A stretch of 64,000 bases of DNA from Trichosporon coremiiforme (taxonomy: Eukaryota; Basidiomycota; Tremellomycetes; Trichosporonales; Trichosporonaceae): the NCBI GenBank assembly GCA_039545355.1, contig BCJJ01000002.1, positions 155,128-219,127 on the forward strand, read 5' to 3'. Both the position numbers and the translations under genes were made by a program. Of this stretch, positions 21,028 through 32,685 are shown piece by piece (position 1 is the first letter of the stretch; each line of letters opens with the position of its first letter). The notes under the pieces are model-generated. The model made no database searches, was not told the origin of the DNA, and saw only the letters and a list, made by a program, of their open reading frames with translations.

Positions 21028-24000
21028 ATGGCGTATGCTTATGAACCGGGACTGGCGCAGCCGCGCAAAGGCGCAGACCAGGATGCCGACATCCTGAAGG
21101 AGTTCAAGGTAAGTCGCCTGTCCCATATCCTCTCGCTCTCCCCCCTCGCGCCGCTCGCTCGTCACCCGACCGCTGGACCACAACATGACTAAGCAAGCTC
21201 GACCCATCGACACCTCGCTCGACGCTGCCCGCTATCGTCTGCGGGTTGCTAGTAGTTTGACAGCCTGGCCCATAACTTATCCCGGCAACCTTCTTGCTGT
21301 CCAGCAACCTCAAACAACCCCTCGCCCGCCTGCATGAGCTCAACCTTACCGCTCTCACGATTGCGGCAAGTCGGCTCGCCTCCACGCCAAAGCACCAGCT
21401 TACCTCCTTGCTTTCAGCTCGTTCGACACTCCGCACCCGCTGTACCCGATTCCAGAGACAGTGCGCCGACTGCGCATCTTGTCGTTTTCGACTGAAGCCT
21501 AAGTTGCTTAGACAGCTGCGTGCGGTTGGACTGTCTAAGTTTAGAAATGCGATAGCAGCGCGCAGGGCATAGCGGTCGCCAGTTCGCCTGTCTCGACTTC
21601 ACCGCAGTCAAGGTTCAGCGGGCCTGATTCCCTTATGCCGCTCGGCGACCCACCGAGCTGCCATTCAGCAACCCACGACTCGGCGGCATGCAGCATCGCC
21701 TCCACCCCACCCTCACCCTTGCAGAAGCACATGACTAACTGGCGCAGCGCAAACTCGCAGAGGACGAGGCGTACATCAGCTACTTCAACGAGCGCATCAA
21801 GATCGAACAGAGCTACGTCGAGGCACTGAACAAGCTGCACGCGAAGCAGATTGGAGCAGACTCGCAGGTCGACGAGTGAGTAACAGAGCTGCTGCGCGCG
21901 CTATCTCGCAGCCGAGCTTGCACGGCTGTCCTGGAGGTGACGGATCGAAGGGCCGTCGCTTCAGGCACGCCGCACGCGTCACCCACCTTTGGTTCATGCA
22001 CTGATACCAGCATTGGAAACAGGCGGTTCGCGTCTTCGACACGGAAAGCATGGTTCGAAGTGCGCGACTACACGGAGCGCGAGATCGCCTCGCGGGAGGC
22101 GTTCGTCCACGCGCTGCAGACTACGGTGGTCGCCCCGCTGACAGGGATCCGTGACACGCAGACGCGGATCCGAAACCGCATTCGTGAAGGGCTCAAGGAG
22201 GCGACAGAGCAGTACGAGTCGTACGTCTTCTCCAAGGTCCCGAAGCTTGAGAAGACGTACCGGAGCAAGGAACAGGCGCTGGAGGAGATCCGGAAGCAGG
22301 AAGCCGCAGTTACGAAGCAGCAGCAGCTCCTCAGCGAAACGAACCCCGCACTTCCCGAGAAGCAGCCGCACCCGTACATGTCGGCTGCCGCTTCGATTCG
22401 GGACGGGCATTCGATTCGCGCGCCGAGCATCAGCCGCAGCCGGCGATCGAGCGGGTCGTTTGACTCGGACGATCCCAACTTCCCGAGCCCGAACTCGCCG
22501 ACGTCACAATCCGGCCATCCCCCTCCATCTTATCACTCAACAGCTCCTTCGATCCACCTCGCGCCCCAGCAGCAGCAGGGCTACCACCCCTCAGCGCTTT
22601 CGCCGGCGACGACGATCCCCGACCGCAAGACACCGATCCACTTCTCGGGTGTCCAGAGCGGGCGCTCGCGTTCGGGCTCAGCGTCTGGTCTGACGCTGCG
22701 CGACGTCGATGCGCGCTCGAAGGAGATCATGAACGACATTGCGGCGCATGGGAAGAAGGGCTTCAGATCGCTTATGGACCGAATGGCGGGCGACCGCGAC
22801 GGCGCGCCTGAGAAGGCTGGTCCCGAGGTCGCCGTCTCGCCGCCCGAGTCCAATCTCCCGCGGAGAGGAAGCGTACGCGCGCACCCTGTCAGCGCGATGA
22901 AGAGCGTTAAGGCGCGTCGCGAGGCAGAGGAGGCCGACAAGGCGTACCGCAAGGGCGTGTTCCACACGGAGACGCTGCGATTGCGACGAGAGAAGCTGCA
23001 GACATCTGCAATTCGGAGCTTGACGGACCTGAACGAGGAGCTCAACATGAACCTGCGCGCGGCGCTAGCTCACTACGTGACGCACGCGCACGCGACGGCT
23101 GTTACGCTCGCGCAGGCGACTGAGGTCGTCGGCACGGCGATCAAGCACATCAACCTCGAGCACGACGGCATGCAGTTCCGGTCCAGGCTCCCGCCGATCG
23201 TCAAGAACAAGCCGGTCGTGTACGAGAACTACCACGTCGGACCGTGCCAGAGCCTGATCTTCGGTGTGTCGCTGACGGACTACGACTTTGCGCGCGGCGA
23301 AGGCGGCGATCATGGCCGTCCGCCTCTCATCGTCGAGAAGTGCATCGCTAGGATCGACGCCTTCGGCCTCGAGACGGAGGGCATTTACCGCATCTCCGGC
23401 CGCGTCGCCACAGTCCGCGACATGGTGCAGGAGATCGAGCGTACCGAGGCGCACTTCCAGTTCAAGCCAACGTACGACGTGCACTCGATCGCAGGCGTGG
23501 TGAAGCAGTACCTGCGCGAGTTACCCGATCCGTTATTCCCGCTGCCGCTCGCCGAGCGCGTCAAGATGACGGCCGACCGCGATTCATACCTTGAGAACAA
23601 GTTTAGCGTTATCCGCTCGCGCCTCCGAAGACTGCCGCCGATCCACCAGACGACGCTGCGCGCCATCATCGAGCACCTCGCTCGCGTCGCCGACCACGCA
23701 GAGGAGAACAAGATGGACGCGCGCAACCTCGCCGTCGTATTCAACAGTGTTCTCTTCGGTCCCGAGAAGACACCAGAGAACGGCGAGGCGCTCATGCAGA
23801 TGCAGACGTATCGCGACAGTGTCCTCGAAGACATGATCACGCACTGCGACCTGATCTTCGGCCCCGCCACGACGCCCCTCTCATACCACAGCGGCGAGTA
23901 CGACTATGGCGCGTACGAGGAGCAGGACGAGGAGAGCGAAGAGGAGGTCCCGAAGGAACGCAACACCGGCCCCGGGACTTCGCGCACCAAGCTTGTCCTT

Positions 24001-24720
24001 GTCACACCTCGTGACGATCTCAGCGACGACAGCGAGCCCCCCGTCGACAAGCTGACCCCGGACCAGTCCCTTAGCCTGCTCTTCGACCCCGCCCTCATCC
24101 CGCAAAGTATGCAGTCCGCCATTCCGAAGGAGTACCATCTGCGCCCCTTAGCCAGCGACGACTTCCTCCGCGCGCACTTTAGCCTCCTCTCCACTCTTTC
24201 CCAGTCCCCGGCACTCGCGCCATCAACGTACGCCAACCTCTTCAACAGCCTGAAGGCGAGTGGGATCTACTACATTCTCGTGCTCGTCGAGCGGGCGACC
24301 GACGAGCTCGTCCTCTCCGGAACACTTCTCCTCGAGCGCAAGTTCAGCCACGGCGGCGGCCTGTCCGGCCACATCGAGGACATCATCGTCAGCGAGCGGC
24401 TGCAGGGCCGCGGGCTGGGGCAGATCCTAGTCCGCGGACTGAGGGAGATGGCCGCCAACCTGGGCGCGTACAAGGTCATCCTCGACTGCCAGGAACGCAT
24501 GGTGCCGTTCTATGAGAAGTGCGGGTTCGCGATCCGAGGTAGGCAGATGGCGCACTATGTCGAGAGCCAGCCGCCGCCGCGGAAGGAGAGCCTCGCGGCG
24601 ACCAAGGCGCTCGGGTCTCCTAAGAAGCCGGCCTTTGAGCAGAATGATAGAAGGCTGGACGACATTGACGCCGAGACCGAGGCGAGCGACGTCACGTACC
24701 ACTTTCCCGTCACCGCCTAG
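21028..24720 (+). CDS. F-BAR / RhoGAP / glucosamine-6-phosphate N-acetyltransferase fusion
   Basis: Exons 21028-21108, 21748-21875 and 22011-24720 give 972 residues in one open frame. (1) F-BAR: about 20-175 and 355-450, helical and charged, split by a Ser/Pro-rich insert of roughly 180 residues that includes HPPPSYHS. (2) RhoGAP: about 485-690, with PLIVEKCIARIDAFGLETEG then IYRISGR carrying the arginine finger, YLRELPDPLFP, and NLAVVFNSVLFGP. This class binds curved membrane and turns off Rho GTPases. (3) After an acidic linker, residues 756-920 match fungal GNA1 end to end: SLLFDPALIP, YHLRPL, LLERKFSHGGGLSGHIEDI, the acetyl-CoA loop LQGRGLGQ, YKVILDCQERMVPFYEKCGF and MAHYV. GNA1 makes GlcNAc-6-P for UDP-GlcNAc, hence chitin and N-glycans. 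All key GNA1 motifs are present, so activity is expected. Intron 1 is 639 nt. Confidence 0.88.
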
Positions 24721-26326
24721 ATGGGCGGAGGGAGAGTAGAACGAGAGGAGGATGACGACATGGACGCAGATACTCAATACAGGACTCAGTCACACGGCAC
24801 TGTCGACAATGTAGAACAACTGGACATAATGCATGGATAATTACGAATAAGCTCCTGAGCGGAGCGAAGCGAGCCAGTGGGCTAGTAAATCTCACAGCAG
24901 GGGCACCTCAGTTCAGTACAGCAGGGACCCACAAAGTCAAGACAAAGGAGAAAACTTTCTAATCTGATTTCGGCAAAGACGGCTGACCCGCAGGTGCTCG
25001 AGCACCCCTACCTTTGCTCATCCTGGCTCAGTGCACATCTTGAGCACTAAAACTCTCGCACCCGCTGTATCGGAGGAATGGTGAGGGGAGATCGGAGGGC
25101 GACGGCAGTACGAGCGCCAAGTCCTTCGAGGGTACAGATCACTGTTTACGGGGATCGCGGTCACCATAGACGGTTCCGTGGACGAGGCGGACGAGTGCGA
25201 GCGGATGTTCCATTCCCTCTCACCCCCTCTTGGTCCCTCTTGCTTCCTCTCCCTCCCTCTTTCGAAGGCCCTGACGCCCTTGAGGGATGCACGGCGGTGC
25301 CGCCGGCGTAATGTGGTCCTGAAGCTTGCCTGACGCTTGCCTAGAGCTTGGGCTGACGACCCCGAGAGCAAAGTGAGGCATCGAGCAAGGGTGGATGAGG
25401 GGAATCGGAGTTCGGGACAGGTAGCAAGGAATGCACCTCTCCCGTGGGCCATACCAAGTGCGCCGGGCGCCATGCGCCGTGCGCCGTGAGCCATAGGGCC
25501 CATGCATGGGCGGCTTTATTAGCGAGAGTGCGGCGCAGGGAATGCACCTGTGCCCAGAGGGAGCCACAGAGGACCAGAGAGGAGGGGACCACAAGGTGAC
25601 ATGCTCGTGGTATACGGAAAACCTTCATGTAGCGAGCAGGCAATGCCTTCGCACAGTCGCTGCAGTCATGATCGTTGAGTGTCCATCTCACAACGAGCCA
25701 CCTTCGACATTCACAGACCAGATTCGCGATTCGCGGATGCGTATCGGACTCTCTGAGTTCTGTTGTTGGCCGCGATCGAGGCCGGGATCGGAAAGTTGAT
25801 GGGAGGATGCCAGTTGCGGCAAGTCGCGGCAAAGTAAGTGCACGCAGGCGTGCATTCACCATTCTTTCTGTGTGCTTTTTGACTTGTATGCTTCCGGCAT
25901 TCCGCGCATGCTATGCATCCATTGACTCAAGCTTCTATTCTTTCATTTGAACATTGGGTATTTTGACCATTTTACCATTTTCTGCCCGTCCATTCTGACT
26001 TATTCTGTCATTGTGTCATTCTGTCAGCCTTTGTTTCTCACGAGCGTCAGGCTTGGAGACTAGAGAGCCCAGCCTTCTGGCCATGCCCAGCCAACGCCAG
26101 CCCAAGACAGGCCAGCCCACACATTCACACGTTTCACTCTGAACGTCTCTACCGACGTGCACTAATGGGCAACTGAGTTCGGTCTATCGACGTGATTAGT
26201 AAGGCTGAAAGACCAGATGGGCAAGCGGTGTGAATGAGGCTGAGGCACTCGAGACAGAGGTGTTGGGCCCGTGCGTTTCCAGTTTCTGTCCAACCCACCG
26301 ATCTCTGAGTGAACGTGGCTTGAACT

Positions 26327-27030
26327 GTGTCGGTCAGAGTTGGTCAGAGTTGGTCAGGGATGGTCAGCGTAGCCCGCGTCGCGGTGCGCGCAGTGGGCTT
26401 GGTCAGCCGTCGACGTCAGCAGTTTTACCCGTCATGCGCCATGTCGAAATCGTGCGGGTCCAGCTGTCCGTAATCCATCGCCCATCTCTTGCCCAAGCTG
26501 GCCAGCCTGATCAGCGCCTCGACGCGCCTCAACGCCTCCGCGACGTACATCCGAGAGTCGGCGTTGCGCCGCTGAGGCAAATAGGTTTCGTCAGCACGAA
26601 GCACGCCAAGCGCGCATGGGAGTCTTGGCGCGGCAAAACCTAACTTTCGGAGAAGGAATGCGGCGCACAGAGGCTCGATGCTCGCCGCTGACGTTGATGG
26701 CAGTGGCGGCGAGTATGGCGGCGAGCGGCGGAGCACGGGGTCCACTTCACGCGGCTTCACGCCGTTGTGGGCGGGAGCTCGTGCTGAATACTGAACTACC
26801 GCCGGTAACTTGCTCGTGCTCGTGCTGAATGGGATATACTGACCGTGCTGACCGTGCTGAACGTCGGTGCTCATGCTGAATCTGCCGCTGTGCGTGCAGC
26901 GGCTGCCAGTGAAACCAAGCTCGTGCTCGTGCTGTTGTTTTGCCGCCTGACGGGATTGGTCGGCCTGAGTGGCGACGAGCCATATTGCTCGTGCTGAATG
27001 CGGATGCTAGGCTGAATGCCGGCGTTTTGG
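26327..27030. repeat. Degenerate short repeats (TTGGTCAGAG, GCTCGTGCTGAAT)
   Basis: GGTCAGAGTT recurs three times at 26333-26360. Variants of GCTCGTGCTGAAT or GTGCTGACC recur at least eight times between 26775 and 27012. The units are imperfect and irregularly spaced. Confidence 0.6.
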
Positions 27031-30000
27031 CTTTGCTTTTGCTTCGTTTTGGCTGGCAGGGCGCGACGCCGCGCTCATCATGGCCGCTTACAATGAAGCG
27101 AGTGGCGAAGGGATGACGAAATGGGCGACAACGCACGGTCCGAGCTCCGACTGTCCCGCATTCGGAGCTAGGAGCAAACACGGAGGGGTTGGGGGAGGCG
27201 AGGGAGGAAGGACGGAGGCGAAGGAAGTATCAGGACAAGTGGCGGCAGGTGGCGCCTCACAGCTGAGGCTGGCGCCAGTCAAGCCAGATGAAGCTGATGC
27301 GATGCGTCAGCCAATCGCTTGCCTCTTAGGATCCGGAGCCAAACAACCCAAGAGCACGCCAGTGAAAGGGTGCATTAAGGGGGATCATCGACGACCCATC
27401 CGAGAGTCCAACCCAGCGCCGTCCAAAAGTCTGGGACCCCGGCGCCAAGGCCCTACCAAGGGAATGACCTTTGGCTGAAAGATGTGATCACTTGACCCGA
27501 GGGTATCACGAGACTACCCTCAGTGTCGACCCTAATGACATTGCAACTTCGAAGGAATGACGGCTGGCAGGAGATGGCCAAGCTGTGAAGCTATGAAGGC
27601 CGCGGCATCTCAAGTCCAGGCCACAGGTGAAGAAGGCACTGCGTGCCAGGTCTCAATTAACCCAGGCAGCGTGATACCTGGTGGCAGAGCGCCAGTCAAT
27701 TGTCATCCACAACATTGATTACGACCGCTACCACCGCACAGCTCAGCGCACGCAACGCACACACCAGTGTAAAAGCCAGTGTACAACATATCAAGCGCCA
27801 GCCCACCGCAGCCAGAGCGCCGTCAATTCAACCAAGCTTTGGGCCAAGATTCCAGATTTCATCACGATACCCCCCAGATTGCCCAGATTGCCCAGATTCC
27901 AGCACACGTCCTTCAGACGGTCGAGACATGAGGTACGCATGGCGTGGTCGTTAATTGGCCTTTGAGACATGGCAGTGGCATGAGCCACTAGGCGCTGTTG
28001 TGCGCTTGAGCTTTTGATCCGCTGCAACGGCCACACCCGCGGACCTACTTTGCCCTCTAAGCCCGCTGTGCAATGCGATGCAAAGCAATCTGCGCCCTGC
28101 GGGGGACCAGAATAGACTGATGCGATCTCGTTGCCCACAGATAGGAGATACAAGCGACGCAGCCGACTGCACGGACACTCAGTACGATGCACAGTCGCAC
28201 GGCACCCACTCCAGCAGACTCCTGCACCAGCCGTCCCGGCCCTCTCCGTTATGTCTACTCACCTGTCAGCGTCATGCCTGGCTCCACCTCAGTCCCACCA
28301 CAGTATCGTGGGTTGAGGGTCTTCGAAAGCGCGAGGCATGTATACTTCCCTTCGCTGTCACCTCCCGTTTCCCGGCAGCGAATCCATGAGCAAGAATGGG
28401 GCACGATACGGCTCGAGCTCTCGTTCAGTAGTTCCACATTCTGTGCTTTGCAGCCTTGGTCTGGCGTCTCGTGACCTGATGCATTTCTGCGGGCAGTCCT
28501 GCTGCCTCGGGCAGGGTGTGATGGAGTACTGGAACGCACACTTCCCCGTGTAATAACGGCGGCGGCCCTCCAGAGGCCAGAGGGACCCGGATTCCAGCGG
28601 AGCGTGCCTGCCCCACACAACCTTGGATTAGGAACGGGGGAGTGCGTACTCCTATCTTGTACCACACGTGCATCCCCCATGTCTAAGGAGCTGCAGGAGC
28701 AGCTTGCAGCCATGTCTGAGCCGCCTAAAGTTTGTAGTGTTGGAGACCTGTGTGGCGAGCACAGAGCTTGGAGCATGGAGACACTAATGCCCGCAACGAA
28801 TCTGGCTGGCTGCGCGCCGTAGTCGGGCGTGTGCGAATGGGCAGTCACCAGCGATGCACATACCTTCTGCTGCGGCTGGGTCTGGGTCTCGTGATGGGTA
28901 ATGGGCCCCAGCCTAGCACCGGTCCGAGACCTGCTAGCAGCCTTCTGAAAGTTCGTTGACGTTCCAAGAGCGACGACGCAGCCACGATTCCCACGGAGCG
29001 CAAGCCATGGCTAACGCTCGCTACGTTCCGTGGCTCTCGCTACGACTGTGCATATTGGAGCCAAGTACGCAAGTGATGGAGTATTGAAGCTGAAACGCGC
29101 CTCCCGCAGCTTTCCCATCTGACAGGTGCCACACACCCAAGGCGGTGGCCCCAGATCCCCAGATTCGCCAGATCCAACATTAGGAGCCTGGATGGTCAGA
29201 TGGGCAATGTTCCGAGACTGCATTGGCTGAGCAGCACATTGGCCGTTCCAGAGTTCTGGTCCACGCATTCCTCAGCCGTGATCCGGATACGAAGCATTGT
29301 CGGCCACGCGAGCTTCCGTCCTGTTTCGTACTGACACAGAACGCCGAACGCCGGACTCCAGTACTCGCGGCACACGAGTGCATGAGTGCGTCGCACTGAC
29401 GCACTGGCCGGTAGAGTGGGAAAGCTTCGTCGCCTTCGACACATTCTACCGTTCCTCAGCGTTCACCGGCACACACACCGGGCACGGCGTGTGACGGCTG
29501 AATCAGACTCTCACGTCAGCACAACAGCTCGCACGAGCCTGACGCCCCATGAACGCCCTCAACGTCAGCGGTGACCGACTGAGCACGGATCGCTGATCAC
29601 GGAGCGCGAAGATCAAGAAACTCTAACCTTCATTGCACTGGGCGCACTGCGTGTGCTCGGCGGGGTGGTCCGAGCGCGAGTGTCCCCGAGCAAGGCGCAG
29701 GTGGGCAGGCTGCAGCCAGAGAAGATGGCCGATCACCGGCTGCCCCTTGCTGTGTGCCTGCGCGAGCCTCGTCCGAGACCTCCACCTGCTTGCCACCAGC
29801 CGCGGCGTAGGCTCTTTGTCCCTGCGTCTCTCTTTGCGTTCCTATTCCTGCAAAGGTGGAATGAGGCTAATGAGGGATGTCACTGGTCAAGAAAGCTGCG
29901 GGGCAGGGTGTACAAGAGAGCTGGAACATTCTGACCTCAGCATATCTGGCGATCGGTTCGAAAGTAGAGCCACGCAAGGTGCGTATATGCGCTCAAAGAA

Positions 30001-32665
30001 GGGCTGGTACGGCATATACGGCTGAATACAAGGCGACAAGGCGCTGGTGTTCATTAATCATTCACTGCTAGTTCCGCACTTGTACGCACTACCACGCACT
30101 ACTCGATGAGAGATCATCCGATCAGCACTAGTTTAGTGGAAGATTTCGGCCCTTCGCTGCCCTGTTGGTCGATTCGGGCCTTCGTGACCTCCCGGTTCCT
30201 CTTCCTGTTCTCTTGTCGTCTGCGGCATTTCTCGCAGCCATCAGATTCGCAGACGCGCAGACGCGGGGCTACGTACATGCGCCCATCTCGTTCATTTACA
30301 AAGGCACACAAGGTCACATGCGCCTCAGCCTTCTGAATCGTGTTCCAGGGAATGCGTGCGTCCCGGGTCCGGAACGTCGGAAGCGTTTCCTTCCCCATTC
30401 TGCCCCTCTGTGGAATCCTTCTTGTCCTTCAATAACAACCAGAAAAGCAGTAGTCGCCCAGTGGCCAGTGGGGGACAATGGGACAGCGGCGTTGTTTAGC
30501 GTCGTTTTGTTGCAAAGAGCTCGGTCGCGCCAGTGATGAAGCAAATTGGCAGTGATGAATAATGTCTCAGATCTACACAGGGTGGTGCAGGGTCTGGCCG
30601 TTCAGTTTCTTGAGTTCCTGTTCAGGCTGCGTCAGGGAAAGGCAGGCATAATTGAGCCCCGTCTCGAGCTGAGGGAATGAACTGCTGTGCTCTGATGGCC
30701 AAGGACGCACGTCAGCCGAGCGAGTGCACAGAGTGCTTGGTTTTGGGACAGGGAATGCAGGGTGGCCGTGACCCCTGGTTACCAGATTACACCAGCGCGC
30801 CAGGCCAAGCTTGGTCAAGCTGGTGTGTAAGCCACCTTGCCACCGGTGGCCAAGGCAGAAGGCGACGCGACACGACTTCGTGCAAAGGTGGTAGATTGCT
30901 GATGCACACGCCGGCGGGTCCTCCAGACGCCGCGCCTCGCCCAGTCTAACCGCGAGCCTGGGCGTGTTGGGCTGGGCTGGGCGCTGGCTGCAGCCGCAGC
31001 CGCAGCCGCAGCACAGACCAACGCTGGGCGTGCTGGAGCAGAATCAATGATTGACGCCCGAGGGAGCCCCAGGGAACAGCAGCGCTAACAGTAGCGCCTG
31101 GATGCAGGCTCAGGGCCCGAAAGGAAGGCAAGGAAGGCTAGGAAGGCCGCGAAGCTCGAAGACTGCGCTGCTGGGCACGCTGGGCACCGGCGGGTCCGAA
31201 CCTGGGGGGAGTCTGTAGGCGGTAGGGCTGGAGCGAGCGAAGAGGCGACGTAGAGGGCGCACGTCTGACACCCGTGGCCCACGGCACGTCTGGGACTGGT
31301 GCTGCAATGCTTCAGGGCGCCTTGGCGTGGCGCGCGCCTTGGCCGCCCGGCGCATGCGGCCTGCGCTGGATCAGATGGACTCGACAGACACGCACCCCGT
31401 CCTCTGCCCCAACACGCCGCACGCCGCACACCGCACGTCTCAAGACTTCGCCCGATCGAGGAAGCGACGTCCAAGCCGACTGAAGCGATTCAGGAGCTAC
31501 ACAACAGGTATCAGGTATCAGGCGGCGGGCCGCCAGGGCGCATCATTCACTCATTCGTCCACACAGAAGCCTCGATCCTCGATCCGCACCTTGCTGCTGC
31601 GTGCGGATCGGGCTCCAGACACGACACGCTCCTAAGGGGATCGTAGGATTCGATGGGATCGTGGTGGCCCCTGTCGGTCCTACTTTGAGACTCACCTGCT
31701 CCATCTGTGGCCGTGGCCCTTTGATCCCTTGGACCTTCACGATCTCCTGATTTCCTGAGCATCTGAACACCTGGCTGGTCTACCAGCACGCCAGCACCCC
31801 GACACCTGAGCCGCCCATCACCTACGATCACGGCTGCACCTCTCCCCCGCCCCTGATAACCCCCCATTCGGTTCATTCCATCCCACATTACTTATAACAC
31901 CACCATCTCCGATCCTCCTCGCTCCCCACTCACTCAAAGCGAGCTAGATATCACCACCTCTCTCCTCCGTATCACCACCATCTGCTACGAATCAACCATA
32001 CACAAACCCCATTCCCTGCGACGACGCCTATCACGACTACGACGCCTGCTTACTCAACCCCTCCCCCCCCTCTTCCCCCCAACCCGCAGCCCGACACACA
32101 GACCACTCCCCACCATTCACCAGCGGCCCGTGATCAAGCCGCAAACCGACGAACACACGCAAGGCTACAGTGCACAACAGTGCACACACCTCACACCGCG
32201 CGCACATTGCACACCGCCCGCCGGTGCACGAGTACTCGCGCGTCACTGGACAATACAACAGCCCAGCGCTTCGTCCTCCGTTCCTCACGGCTGTCCCCAC
32301 CGACTTGTTCTCGATTCGTTCGATTCGTCGACCACAGCGGCTCGAGCGCGAACAAACAAACTGGCGACAACCTCCGCGCACTTGACGACCTGCACCTGCA
32401 CCTGCACCTGACCGCGCCTGACCGCACCGACCTGGGTTACGAACTGGTTCAAAACCCCACTACCCCCTTCGCCTTCTTCTCCATCCCTCCCTATCTCTCA
32501 TCTCCCTGCACGCACCTGCAGCTGCAGCTTGCGTACCCAGCTCACAAGGCTTGCTGCCTTCCTTCTCTCGCTTCCATTGTCGGCCAGGTCTCGACTGAAA
32601 CTGGACGAACGATCATTTCCCCGACATCTAACACTCCCTTGATACCGACTTCCAAGCCGACACAG

Positions 32666-32685
32666 TAACAACAACAACAACAACA
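32666..32685 (+). promoter_or_regulatory. (CAA)n leader directly before the kinase ATG
   Basis: Six to seven CAA units end at the start codon. CAA-rich leaders are unstructured and in other systems support efficient scanning; that effect here is inference. The leader also supports choosing the ATG at 32686. Confidence 0.6.

Larger units (their letters stand above)
24721..32685. other. About 8 kb without a defensible gene
   Basis: Open frames up to about 200 codons occur on both strands, but none shows conserved motifs, credible splice structure or protein-like composition. The stretch 26.3-27.0 kb has a scattered repeat (listed separately). From about 31.9 kb the sequence becomes CT- and CA-rich and leads into the kinase at 32686, so the last 800 bases are probably its promoter and leader. 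No tRNA, rRNA or transposon signature was recognised by eye. Confidence 0.45.

Noticed and set aside
28255..28848. 197-codon minus-strand open frame in the gene desert
   Set aside because: Composition is random-like, there are overlapping frames of similar length on the other strand, and no motif or splice logic.
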